Shown in pieces: positions 17,455 to 26,048 of a DNA stretch of 64,000 nt (the first letter of the stretch is position 1; each line of letters starts with the position of its first letter). A model generated the notes under the pieces. The model searched no databases and was not told the DNA's origin. It saw only the letters and a list, made by a program, of their open reading frames with translations. A program made the position numbers and the translations under genes. The stretch comes from Aphodosoma sp051870875 (GTDB lineage: Bacteria; Bacteroidota; Bacteroidia; Bacteroidales; Paludibacteraceae), in contig JBJECG010000059.1 of NCBI GenBank assembly GCA_051870875.1, forward strand, positions 1 through 64,000. The letters are read 5' to 3'.

Positions 17455-17551
17455 TAATAATTGGAGCTTGCTCCTGTGCCAATTCACGCAGTGTGGCAAT
17501 GACCGGATTTTATTGCCGCCAGGCAATAAGTCCTTATTGTGTTATGGACTT
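17455..17551. other. candidate origin of transfer (oriT)
   Basis: The 149 bases upstream of the relaxase gene carry three inverted repeats: AATTGGAGCTTGCTCC...CCAATT, TATTGCCGCCAGGCAATA, and AAGTCC (17528-17533) / GGACTT (17546-17551) around TTATTGTGTTAT. The last resembles the MobV-type oriT of pMV158, where a short inverted repeat flanks GTG/TTA with the nick inside; here GTG|TTA falls at 17541/17542. The motif reads on the strand opposite to the relaxase gene, which weakens the comparison. Confidence 0.5.
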
Positions 17552-17580
17552 TCTGTAAACTCCCGGAACAAGTTCCTCCG

Positions 17581-18594
17581 TTATTCAATAAGTTCCAGCC
17601 CAAGTTCGTCAATCAATGTCTGCAAGAAGGGGTTACGGTCAATCATCCGTTGGAGTATCATCTGCGGAGTGTCTTCCATCAGAAGGAAGTCTGCAATGTC
17701 CAACCCTTGATCACGTTGTTCGGCAGTTGCCATATCTTCCAGTACCGTGCTGACCGATACGGATTGGCAGACTTTGGCAAGTATTGAAACTTTTTGCCGC
17801 CACTGCTCCGTTGCGCCAAGGTCAGGCATAAGAATCACATTCCGATGAGCCAGTACACGAACAGCCTTTTCGTTGAAACAGCCGTTCTTTCCTCCGGTCG
17901 CCAGCCACAAGCCGTCAGGCATGAAGTGGGCTGCAATGAGTGCCGTCTTCTCGCTTTCCACGATGAACACGGTCTTGTTGAGATAGCGGACAAGAAGATG
18001 CTCTCCAAAGAAACACTGGCATAGGTTAAAGCCGGACAGACGCAGTTCGGTATGCACCCAGCCCACGTGCGGATGAGGCTCTTTCAGCCGATGCCCGGTC
18101 TTTGCATCATATCCCATAATCTTACCCGCGTGTACCTGTCCGTTGGAATCCACCTGCCAGAAAACTGTCGAACCGTTCCATTTTTTGGAAGTCCCGACCT
18201 GGTAAAGTTTGAAGAGCCTTTCGGCATTGCTTCTGCCAATCGTGTCGGACAGGAATGTGCACAACGGGTTGATGTCATAGTGTGACAGGGAACGCTGCAT
18301 GACTGCCGAATCCATAAAAGACGGAGGACTGACTGGCTTCTTTGGAGTTACGGCTTGCGGTTTCCACTCCTGTCTGAATGATTCCGATTCATCAGGATGC
18401 TCCCGAAAGAAATCCTTTGGCGTGTAATGGTAGCCGCAACTGTGCTCGTGGTCGCATTTGCCGACATGGGGAGGGAAGTCAACCTCTCCCGACTCGTCAA
18501 CATAACGGGTGAAACAAGCCTTACGCCTGCATTCGGGACACTCAGTCTTGCTGCCCCGATGATATTTTTCAAGATGAAAACGATAATTCTCCAT
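17581..18594 (-). CDS. DUF6371-type protein with zinc ribbon and Toprim-like region
   Basis: A 337-residue protein of mobilizable elements. The N-terminus has a zinc-ribbon-like pair, CPECRRKACF near residue 19 and a second Cys/His cluster (CDHEHSCGYH) near 47. The centre has a primase/Toprim-like core: VFIVESEKTALIAAHF (the Toprim Glu) near residue 210, GGKNG, and VILMPDLGATEQW supplying the acidic motif. Proteins of this form are thought to help replication or priming of the transferred strand; that is inference here. It lies 87 bases upstream of the oriT-like hairpins. Confidence 0.72.
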   Translation of the reverse strand: MENYRFHLEKYHRGSKTECPECRRKACFTRYVDESGEVDFPPHVGKCDHEHSCGYHYTPKDFFREHPDESESFRQEWKPQAVTPKKPVSPPSFMDSAVMQRSLSHYDINPLCTFLSDTIGRSNAERLFKLYQVGTSKKWNGSTVFWQVDSNGQVHAGKIMGYDAKTGHRLKEPHPHVGWVHTELRLSGFNLCQCFFGEHLLVRYLNKTVFIVESEKTALIAAHFMPDGLWLATGGKNGCFNEKAVRVLAHRNVILMPDLGATEQWRQKVSILAKVCQSVSVSTVLEDMATAEQRDQGLDIADFLLMEDTPQMILQRMIDRNPFLQTLIDELGLELIE

Positions 18595-18716
18595 GATAAT
18601 TTCTGAAATTGATTTGCAGTAATTTCAGTCTTCAGTCCTTTCAGTTTTGCAGGAACTGACGGTATGCTCCATCCCGAAACTGAAAAACTGAACATACTGA
18701 AAGCTGCAAACGGGGG

Positions 18717-20129
18717 TTACACATTGCAGTTTTCATCCTCTGTCTGTTCTACCGATGTATATGACACTTTCTCGTAGACTCCCTGCCTGGCCTTGTGGAC
18801 AAGCCTGTTTCTGGCAAGATCCCTAAGATAGTTCATCACCGTGCGCTCCGTTACCATAAGTTGTCTTCCTGCATCAAGGGCTTCGGCTGTGGTAAACGTA
18901 TCTTTCAGCAGGGCGAGCAATTCCAGCGACGGCTCGTCACAGGCGTCGTTTGCCACATATTCGCGTATGCGCCTGTAAGAACCTTCGAAATAGTCATTCA
19001 GCCGGATAGCACCTTCAATGGCGGTCGTTGTCACGAATTGCAGATGGCTCTCGCCGCAGGCATAAGACAGGACTTGGAGAACCAGTGCCAGACGCGCCAC
19101 CTGTACCGGACTTTTCATGGGGCGCGATTCCACAAGGGCTTCATCCCTGATGGCATTGATGCGTTCGATTGTATTGTTGTGCCAGCCGAAGAAAATCTTT
19201 TTCGCTTCCGCTTCCATGCCTATCAGATGAGGGATGTTACCCTCGGCATCCCCGTCATTGTCATAGTCAAGGGCGAACACCTTTTCCATGATTGCCTCCC
19301 ATGTCCTCCATGCAGATGCCGGATTGTTACCGGTATCCTCCTCTTCGCTTTCCGTCCACCGTGGCGCCAGATACGACTTGGGCATCACGAACAGGATGCG
19401 GTCAAGCAGCCCGTTATCCTCGTATCCCTTTTTGAGCAGCTCATGCACACGCCTGGTCTGTGTCGTGCCGACCATGTTGATGCACGGATTCTCAATGTGT
19501 ATGGGAATGGGATTGCTGACGCGGGTCACATCTATGGCACTGTTGCTCCATGCGGACAGAAGCTGCTCTATCAACTGCCCGTTGTTGTAGCGGTTGGCGG
19601 AATTGAACATGCCCATAATCTCGTCCGCAAGTATGGTTATGCCACGGGGACAGTTGTGATGGGCGAGCATCAGGGCTTCCGGCGTGAAATCGGACACGAT
19701 GGTTCTTCTCAATACAGGCCTGTCCATATCGTTGTTGCCCTTGCTCTCTTTCATTGTATTCTGATAGGCGGCCATTTCAGCCTTGAATTTCTCCAGTGCC
19801 CGGCAATCCCTTTTGCGGAGCGGACGGAATACGGCTTCAAGCGGCGGTGTCTTGCCGAGTCCCGGCCGCCCCACCATGATGATATAAAGGGCGGCATTGG
19901 TTGTCCATTGTCCTTTTACACGGATATTGTAGGTATTGCCCAACGCGGAAGCCGTAGCCGACAGTATGGCTGTGGCAAGATACTCCACCTTGAAGTTCTC
20001 ATGTCGCACCATGCCAAGGATAACGGACTGGACTTTGGCAGGGAAAGCGTCAATCGGGAAATCCGATTCCGCAATGCCCTGCGCCTGCGCCATCACCCTG
20101 TTGCATATATCCAGTTGTCTGATACCCAT
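18717..20129 (-). CDS. DUF3987 protein, AAA-type ATPase of a mobile element
   Basis: A 470-residue protein with Walker A IMVGRPGLGKTPPLEAVFRP near residue 85 and the Walker-B-like ITILADEIMGMF near 170, followed by a winged-helix-like C-terminus (FTTAEALDAGRQLMVTERTV). This is the DUF3987 (YfjI-like) layout, commonly next to primase-like genes and likely helicase-related. ATG 20129 follows AAGGAGAAGTGATT, a strong ribosome binding site, so the upstream in-frame TTG is not used. It lies 2 bases downstream of the HTH gene stop, hence an operon. Confidence 0.8.
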   Translation of the reverse strand: MGIRQLDICNRVMAQAQGIAESDFPIDAFPAKVQSVILGMVRHENFKVEYLATAILSATASALGNTYNIRVKGQWTTNAALYIIMVGRPGLGKTPPLEAVFRPLRKRDCRALEKFKAEMAAYQNTMKESKGNNDMDRPVLRRTIVSDFTPEALMLAHHNCPRGITILADEIMGMFNSANRYNNGQLIEQLLSAWSNSAIDVTRVSNPIPIHIENPCINMVGTTQTRRVHELLKKGYEDNGLLDRILFVMPKSYLAPRWTESEEEDTGNNPASAWRTWEAIMEKVFALDYDNDGDAEGNIPHLIGMEAEAKKIFFGWHNNTIERINAIRDEALVESRPMKSPVQVARLALVLQVLSYACGESHLQFVTTTAIEGAIRLNDYFEGSYRRIREYVANDACDEPSLELLALLKDTFTTAEALDAGRQLMVTERTVMNYLRDLARNRLVHKARQGVYEKVSYTSVEQTEDENCNV

Positions 20130-20131
20130 AA

Positions 20132-20485
20132 TCACTTCTCCTTTCGTTTGCAATAGGATGTCACACTTTCCGACTTGCCTCCGGTCTGTACCCTGCGGAT
20201 GTCGGACTTGGCATACATGTTCTTGTTACCGACCTTGACGGGGACAAGGTAGCCACGCTTCGCCCACAGGTTGAGCGTGCCTTCGCATACGTTCAGCAAC
20301 TCGCGGACTTGCCTTGTATTCAGGTATGTCTCCTGAGTTTCACGCTGCATCGCTGCCTGCCGTTCTTCCTGCTGCGCCACAATAGTGCGCTGAATGATTG
20401 ATTCGGCAAACATCTTGAGGTCTGTGGGAGTGACTTCCAGTCTCACGTTCGCTCCCATATCGACTAGACTTTCTATGGTAATCAT
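20132..20485 (-). CDS. helix-turn-helix protein, excisionase-like
   Basis: A 117-residue protein: a helical N-terminal half rich in Gln and Glu, then a MerR-like winged helix in the C-terminal half. YLNTRQVRELLNVCEGTLNL, WAKRGYLVPVKVGNKNMY and AKSDIRRV match the HTH_17/excisionase pattern. Such proteins direct excision or regulate the replication genes of integrative elements. It heads the DUF3987-DUF6371-mob run, with 225 bases of noncoding DNA upstream that should hold the operon promoter (no clear TAnnTTTG seen). Confidence 0.8.
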   Translation of the reverse strand: MITIESLVDMGANVRLEVTPTDLKMFAESIIQRTIVAQQEERQAAMQRETQETYLNTRQVRELLNVCEGTLNLWAKRGYLVPVKVGNKNMYAKSDIRRVQTGGKSESVTSYCKRKEK

Positions 20486-20710
20486 AAAATCTTTTGTTTA
20501 GGAATTTACAATGACCATCTGCATGTTCCCTGATGCACCGCCTCCGATGGTTTATAAAAGCGAAGCACCGCCAAACCTCGGGAAAGGATTGACGGTGTAA
20601 AAGTATATGGGAATTAGAAGTGATTGATACAGAATGCCTTGTCTTAAATTGTCATGACAATATAAGTCTATATGACAATGTAAAACGGCTGCATCTGACC
20701 TTATTTTGCG

Positions 20711-21844
20711 CTAATGTCTGTTGTATTGCTGAATTGTAATGTCTGTGATTGTCTGAACCAATTTTTGATACAGTTCCCGGTTTTCGTCACTTTCGATTAG
20801 CGGAGCCAACTGGTCTTGGCCTTCCTTGATGACATACTTGGCCGCTTTCAGGAATCCGACAGACTGCCGTATGGCACTCTCGCTTTTGAGCGACGGCAAA
20901 TCCGGGAATTGTAAAGCCAGACCGACACTGTATTCTTTGGCAGAGTGCATACCTGCGACCAGCCGCAAGTCTTTCAGCACATAGAATGGCAATGCCTGAT
21001 GGACAGCACTCGTGTTTATGGAAATGAAATTGCGGATATGCCCTAAAACTTTCTCTTTGTTGTTGCAGTCAAGATAATCCATAAGAGGTCGTTCCTGTAT
21101 CTTTTTCTTTCCGGCTGTACGGTGGATTTTTGATGTGGCATCATTGTCCGTGTCAGTTGGTGTATTGGTTACATCATTTCCCGTATCGCCATTGGCCCCA
21201 TTTTCATTCATTACGGATTGCAATGCCCATTCACCAACATTCCCATTTTCAATGGCATCGTTCATGGAAAAGTATCTGTCCCAGTCAGCCTGGGTTCGGA
21301 AGCCGTTTTTGATGGATACCTGTATTATCTGTTCGGTTACCCAAGAACAGCTCTGCCTGTCCATTCTGTCCGCTTTAGGATTGGCTGATTGTTTGCTGAC
21401 CATACTGACCATTGCCTCGAAGCTTTTTCCGTAATACAGCCAGCTCAGTACAAGCGGTGCGGAAAGGATAATGCCATGTCTTTTGGACTTGCTTCTAAAA
21501 AAGGATTTGACCTTGTTCCAAACGGAATATGAAGCCCTGTCTGATGAATTATTCTCTTCCCTCTGCTTCTGGAATGCTTCAACAATCTGTTCCGGGACGG
21601 ATTTTTCACTGAACAGCAGGCTTATGCTGTCAAAATTTTCCACACTGTCATCGCCCCAGCACAATGCCCATTCCGCCTTGACCTTTGGCAGCTGTTTGAA
21701 GATGGCACGACAGATAGCGAGATATTGCCTCTCGTCCCCGTTTGTCATCAGACGCGCGAAGCGGTTGTATTCTTCCCTGTGGCTGTTCTTCCACTGGAGA
21801 ATGTCAGCCTTGAACTGGTCGTATGTCAATCGGGATTCAGGCAT
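20711..21844 (-). CDS. mobile-element protein of unknown function (perhaps DUF6043)
   Basis: A 377-residue soluble protein. Visible parts are a helical N-terminal half with a basic cluster FFRSKSKRHGIILSAPLVLSW, a low-complexity Asn/Asp/Thr linker (about residues 205-240) and a helical C-terminal half (LMDYLDCNNKEKVLGHIRNF). I believe similar proteins sit beside integrases in Bacteroides mobilizable elements, under a DUF6043-type name, but I hold that family name loosely. No catalytic motif is apparent. Located between the integrases and the HTH gene, it may be a regulator or a replication/excision factor. Confidence 0.55.
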   Translation of the reverse strand: MPESRLTYDQFKADILQWKNSHREEYNRFARLMTNGDERQYLAICRAIFKQLPKVKAEWALCWGDDSVENFDSISLLFSEKSVPEQIVEAFQKQREENNSSDRASYSVWNKVKSFFRSKSKRHGIILSAPLVLSWLYYGKSFEAMVSMVSKQSANPKADRMDRQSCSWVTEQIIQVSIKNGFRTQADWDRYFSMNDAIENGNVGEWALQSVMNENGANGDTGNDVTNTPTDTDNDATSKIHRTAGKKKIQERPLMDYLDCNNKEKVLGHIRNFISINTSAVHQALPFYVLKDLRLVAGMHSAKEYSVGLALQFPDLPSLKSESAIRQSVGFLKAAKYVIKEGQDQLAPLIESDENRELYQKLVQTITDITIQQYNRH

Positions 21845-21914
21845 AGTGTTGTCTGCAAGTAGTCGGATATAAATGGAACATAGGGATAGAATAAAATACA
21901 GCGGACAGGCGATT

Positions 21915-23246
21915 TTAATCCAGCAGGTTTACCAGTTCTTTCTTGATTTCGTCATCGATATGCCTGTAACGGGCGAAGGCACGGCTTCCCTCGGAATGTC
22001 CCGACATGGAAGCAATCAGGTTCGGGTCCTTGACCTGCTTGTAGAGGTTGCCGATAAAGGTCTTGCGTGCCGTGTGGGTGGTCGCCACTTCATATAACGG
22101 TCTTGCCACGTCCTCGCGTGTCTTCGGGTCAAGTACCCTGACCATACGGTCAATGCCCACATATTTGAGTATCTCTTTAATCTTCTTGTTGTAGCCGAAC
22201 TGCGAGAAACGGGGAAGCAGTGCATCTTCTAAATCCTTATACCTTTCCAATATGTCCAATGCCTTTTGGTTGAGCGGAACTCTGACTGTGTTGGCGTGTT
22301 CCAGTTTGGTTTTCTGCGGAATGTATTCTACGCAACCGTCCACGACATTGGCTTTGGTAAGTCTGTTCAGGTCGCTTACCCGGCAACCGATCAGACACTG
22401 GAACATGAAAATGTCACGATAGACTGGATAGGAATTGCCCAAACCGCTTAAATCGGCGTAATAGACTTTGTCCCTCTCTTCAAGGGTAAGGTAAAACGGG
22501 TCGCCGTACATAGGTTGGGCTATCTGGTACTGGTCAAAAGGATTGTTCCTTGTGAGCTTGCGTTTGATGCACCATTTGATGACGGTGCGGATGCGGTAGA
22601 GTGTCCCCGACATGCTATTCTCGGAGCGTTGCTGGGCGACATCACGGGGCAGCTCGTCATTATAGAATACGGGATACATTTCCACATACCTGTACTCTTC
22701 CTGCATCCACAGCTTGAAATCACGGATGTCGTCAGCGGTAATGGAATCTATACAAAGGTGGAAACCCCGTTGGTGCATGACCTCCTGACGGAAACGCTCG
22801 TAACGCTGTACCTTTTTCAGATTGTCGCGGTGATGCTTCCAGCTTTCTGCGGCAAGGGGAGTCTCGTCCATGTACTTCTGTATCTGGTAAGATAGCAGAT
22901 ACTCGTCTGCCGGATTGCCGCCACGGAAGTTGATATTCGGGTGGTGGTATTCCTCAATAAGACCTTTCAGCCAGTTGCCGTCCACTCCACGATGGTATTT
23001 CTCGGCAATAAGGTGCGTAATGTTTTGGATGTCTTTTTCAAAGCCCATCCGTTTATCTTCCGACACCAATGCGACACGGGGCTTGTAGCCCTGCCGTTCC
23101 GCACTCCAGTGGTTGGGGTTGATGGAGAGTTCGCTTGCAGCCTTGATGTCAACGCCTCCCACGTCACGGACTCTGAAATAGACTCGTGCCTGGTCAGTGA
23201 CATTATTCTTGGCTGCGGTCTTTCTTATAAATGCGGTAACTTTCAT
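21915..23246 (-). CDS. tyrosine recombinase / integrase, first of a tandem pair
   Basis: A 443-residue Bacteroides-type integrase: arm-binding N-terminus (KVTAFIRKTAAKNN), a SAM-like core-binding domain and a catalytic domain. Active-site residues are visible: Arg in LIGCRVSDLNRLT, H-x-x-R in TTHTARKTFIGNLYKQ, His in SMSGHSEGSRAFARY and the downstream Tyr of RYRHIDDE. All landmarks are present, so it should be active. It lies 12 bases after the second integrase and the C-terminal halves are very alike, indicating an old duplication. One or both should integrate and excise the element. Confidence 0.93.
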   Translation of the reverse strand: MKVTAFIRKTAAKNNVTDQARVYFRVRDVGGVDIKAASELSINPNHWSAERQGYKPRVALVSEDKRMGFEKDIQNITHLIAEKYHRGVDGNWLKGLIEEYHHPNINFRGGNPADEYLLSYQIQKYMDETPLAAESWKHHRDNLKKVQRYERFRQEVMHQRGFHLCIDSITADDIRDFKLWMQEEYRYVEMYPVFYNDELPRDVAQQRSENSMSGTLYRIRTVIKWCIKRKLTRNNPFDQYQIAQPMYGDPFYLTLEERDKVYYADLSGLGNSYPVYRDIFMFQCLIGCRVSDLNRLTKANVVDGCVEYIPQKTKLEHANTVRVPLNQKALDILERYKDLEDALLPRFSQFGYNKKIKEILKYVGIDRMVRVLDPKTREDVARPLYEVATTHTARKTFIGNLYKQVKDPNLIASMSGHSEGSRAFARYRHIDDEIKKELVNLLD

Positions 23247-23258
23247 TATGCGTCCTCC

Positions 23259-24557
23259 TTAGTTTATCATTTCCACAAGTCTGCGTTTCATGTCTTCGTC
23301 AATCGTGCGGTAGCGGTTGAATGCCCGGCTGCCCTCCACGTGTCCCGACATGGATGCTATCAGGTTGGGGTCGGGAACCTGTTTGTATAGATTTCCTACA
23401 AAAGTCTTCCGTGCCGTGTGGCTGGTGGCTACCTCATACAATGGTTTCTGCACGGTATTGTAGCCGTGCGTGTCAAGGATGGTCACTATCCTGTCTATGC
23501 CGCAATGTTTCAACAGTTCCCGTATGCCGAGATTGTACTGGTGTATGGGTTTGAACGGTAACAATTTGTCAGTACTTGATTCATAACGTTCCAGTATCTT
23601 CAACGCCTTGGGATGAAGCGGTACTCTGACGACTTTTGCCTGGCATTTCTTTGTCTTCTGCGGCATATACTCCAGAAATCCGTCCTTGATGTTGTCTCTC
23701 GTCAATCTGTACAAATCACCCACACGGCATCCTACATAACAGTGGAACAAGAATATATCCCGAATGACAGCCTGTTTAGGGCAGTCGTTCAAATCTGCAT
23801 AGTACAGGACATTCCGTTCCTCCGAAGTAAGGTAGAACGGATCGCCGTATGTCGGTTCCTTGCATCCGTAAAGCTCATATACCTCGTTGTCGGAATACTT
23901 CATTTTCTTGCACCAATGCAGGAATGTACAAAAGAGGTTCATCGTGTTGATGATGGTCGTATTCGACAATGGCCTTGGCGCGTGGTTGATTAACATACGC
24001 CCGACATAGAAATCGGGATGCTGCTGGCGCAACAGGTATTCGTTGGCCACATAATCCCGGAAACCGTTCATCTGTTCCAGTATGACGGTTTCCACAAAGA
24101 GGGTGAAGTCGCTATTGCCCAATATCTCCCTTTGATAGTCGTGATAACGGGTCATCTTGCGCTCGAAGCGGATGATATGCTCCTTCGTTCTGTCCGCACC
24201 GTCAAACTTTTCCAGATACTCGTGGATGCGGCAAATCAGATTAGGATGGTTGCGCTCGAAAGCCCGTGCAGGGTACAGCACATCCTCGATGGTCTGTTTA
24301 AGCCATGCACTGTTTGCCCTGTCCGAAAAAGTCTTCTCTACTTTCTCGATGATGGCGGCAATCTGTTCGGGCAGCTGTTTCTGCTCAACGGCAGGTACGG
24401 CTGTCGTGCGCTTGTAACTGAGGGTGTCGGAATCCCAGTACTTGTCATGGACTACAAAAGGCGAAACAACCTTTATATCCACGTTCTTCTCACGGACACG
24501 GAAACAGATGTTCGAGGTCGTGGCAGAACTCCTTTTCAGATAGACGGAAACTTTCAT
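23259..24557 (-). CDS. tyrosine recombinase / integrase, second of a tandem pair
   Basis: A 432-residue paralogue of the neighbouring integrase, with the same layout: KVSVYLKRSSATTSNICFRV at the start, Arg in YVGCRVGDLYRLT, H-x-x-R in TSHTARKTFVGNLYKQ, then SMSGHVEGSRAFNRY with the terminal Tyr. ATG 24557 is preferred over the upstream codon at 24563. It is transcribed first and lies at the outer edge of the element, so the right attachment site should lie between its start and the host gene at 24837. Two adjacent full integrases may mean that both are needed for recombination. Confidence 0.93.
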   Translation of the reverse strand: MKVSVYLKRSSATTSNICFRVREKNVDIKVVSPFVVHDKYWDSDTLSYKRTTAVPAVEQKQLPEQIAAIIEKVEKTFSDRANSAWLKQTIEDVLYPARAFERNHPNLICRIHEYLEKFDGADRTKEHIIRFERKMTRYHDYQREILGNSDFTLFVETVILEQMNGFRDYVANEYLLRQQHPDFYVGRMLINHAPRPLSNTTIINTMNLFCTFLHWCKKMKYSDNEVYELYGCKEPTYGDPFYLTSEERNVLYYADLNDCPKQAVIRDIFLFHCYVGCRVGDLYRLTRDNIKDGFLEYMPQKTKKCQAKVVRVPLHPKALKILERYESSTDKLLPFKPIHQYNLGIRELLKHCGIDRIVTILDTHGYNTVQKPLYEVATSHTARKTFVGNLYKQVPDPNLIASMSGHVEGSRAFNRYRTIDEDMKRRLVEMIN

Positions 24558-24771
24558 CGGCAATGCGTTTTTGATTCACATCGCAAAGGTAAATAAATTC
24601 CCGTATATGTTCCCATATATCCCGAAAAAACTTGCAGAGGATTAAGACAAATTAAAGAGCGTGTCCCGAAAGTGATACCACATAAAACACTGTATATTAG
24701 TGATTATATTTTCTCTTGTTATGCTTTTCTTTTCATTTTTGGATTTCCAAACCCTTAATCAAAACATATAT

Positions 24772-24786
24772 TGCAGTTCCACACTT
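24772..24786 (+). repeat. right copy of the 15-base direct repeat
   Basis: TGCAGTTCCACACTT, 14 of 15 identical to the copy at 4906-4920. It lies 215 bases outside the integrase start and 51 bases before the next host gene. A nearby GTGGAAC (about 24820) makes a small inverted repeat with its GTTCCAC. Confidence 0.35.
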
Positions 24787-24836
24787 CCGTTTTCAATCAA
24801 AAAGTTCCAAGGGACTGTGGAACACTAAATGTTACT

Positions 24837-25508
24837 ATGAAACACGTTATCTTAATCGCAGCAATGCTCCTTGTCCAGTTCTCAATCCATGCAGGACAAC
24901 GGGACGTGACAAAATTTCTCGGAATCCCGGTTGACGGCACAAAACCTGAAATGATCCAAAAGCTCAAGGCCAAAGGATTCAAAAGTTCCTCTTTTGACCC
25001 TGAAATCCTGACCGGCGAGTTCAACGGCCATGATGTCCATATTCATGTCGTAACAAACAACAATAAAGTCTGGCGCATTATGGTCGCCGATGCCAATCGT
25101 GTAGGTGAACGGTCGATTCAAATCAGATTCAACAGACTTATAGAACAATTTAGCAACAATGCAAAATACATAAGCCTTGATGAGCCAATAATTCCTGACG
25201 ATGAGGACATATCATATGAAATGTCAGTTCACGACAAAAGATATCAGGCGACATTTTACCAACGGCCAGAAATTCTTGACTCAACAGCGATAATAAATGA
25301 CGTCAGAAATCTCTTGTTACAAAAATATTCAGAACAGGAGCTGGATAACCTCCCGACAAATGCAATTAGTGAAATAATGGCTCAGTATACGATTGACTTG
25401 ATTAAAAAGAAATCCGTATGGTTCATGATTTCAGAATTTGGTAGCAAATACGGCATAGTAATGTATTATGACAATGAATACAACCATTCCAACGGAGAAG
25501 ACTTATAA
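24837..25508 (+). CDS. secreted protein of unknown function
   Basis: A 223-residue protein with a signal peptide (MKHVILIAAMLLVQFSIHAG, cleavage after about residue 20). The mature part starts with TKFLGIPVDGTKPEMIQKLK, a pattern seen in uncharacterized Bacteroidales periplasmic proteins, and has no catalytic motif I recognise. ATG 24837 is chosen because it places the signal peptide first; the frame opens earlier at 24771. A lipoprotein gene starts 13 bases after it, so both are probably cotranscribed. It is the first gene right of the integrases and may be host DNA or element cargo. Confidence 0.7.
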   Translation: MKHVILIAAMLLVQFSIHAGQRDVTKFLGIPVDGTKPEMIQKLKAKGFKSSSFDPEILTGEFNGHDVHIHVVTNNNKVWRIMVADANRVGERSIQIRFNRLIEQFSNNAKYISLDEPIIPDDEDISYEMSVHDKRYQATFYQRPEILDSTAIINDVRNLLLQKYSEQELDNLPTNAISEIMAQYTIDLIKKKSVWFMISEFGSKYGIVMYYDNEYNHSNGEDL

Positions 25509-25521
25509 TACGCATATGGTT

Positions 25522-26022
25522 ATGAAAATTCTGAAAATCTGCACCTTGGTTATTGGTGCTGTAATATTGGGCGCCTGCTCACTCCGGGAGCCGAGTGTGA
25601 TAAAGCATACATGGGAAAATGGCTATAAGTCAGTGCTACTGTACAAATATGCGTATATCAGACCTACAGGGAGCCTGACTTCAGGATTAGGAACGGTCTA
25701 TAACTCAGGCAATAATGTATACGGTTCGGCAACAATACGCAGTGTGAATCCGAGTGAGATAATAGCAGGAAATCTCATGCAAAAAGGTTTTATCATCCTG
25801 CCTGTCATTGACCCCGATTTATTGGACGACACCGTTATCGTCAGTTACGGCGAGACAGGGCGCAGGATGGTTGGCTTCGGCTATGCAATTGAAGTTACCA
25901 TCCAGTTCATTTCGGCAGAAACGAATGGGAAAGTATGTACTTGCAAAGCGGAAGGGAAAGGACTGACCGAGGCGGATGACATACGGAAAGCCATAAACAG
26001 GGCGTTGTCTGCCATACGATAG
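25522..26022 (+). CDS. lipoprotein of unknown function
   Basis: A 166-residue protein with a lipoprotein signal: MKILKICTLVIGAVILGACS, lipobox LGAC with Cys19. The mature part is mostly beta-type (YKSVLLYKYAYIRPTGSLTS, SGNNVYGSATIRSVNPSEII) and ends with DIRKAINRALSAIR. It should be anchored in the inner or outer membrane. I do not recognise a function. An ATG two codons earlier (25516) is equally possible. Convergent with ispD 26 bases away and without an evident terminator hairpin. Confidence 0.7.
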   Translation: MKILKICTLVIGAVILGACSLREPSVIKHTWENGYKSVLLYKYAYIRPTGSLTSGLGTVYNSGNNVYGSATIRSVNPSEIIAGNLMQKGFIILPVIDPDLLDDTVIVSYGETGRRMVGFGYAIEVTIQFISAETNGKVCTCKAEGKGLTEADDIRKAINRALSAIR

Positions 26023-26048
26023 CCGATTTGCAGGATGTATAGAGCCTG

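Noticed and set aside
18795..20156. Long plus-strand open frame (453 codons) opposite the DUF3987 gene
   Set aside because: Antisense shadow; the minus strand has Walker motifs and a good ribosome binding site.
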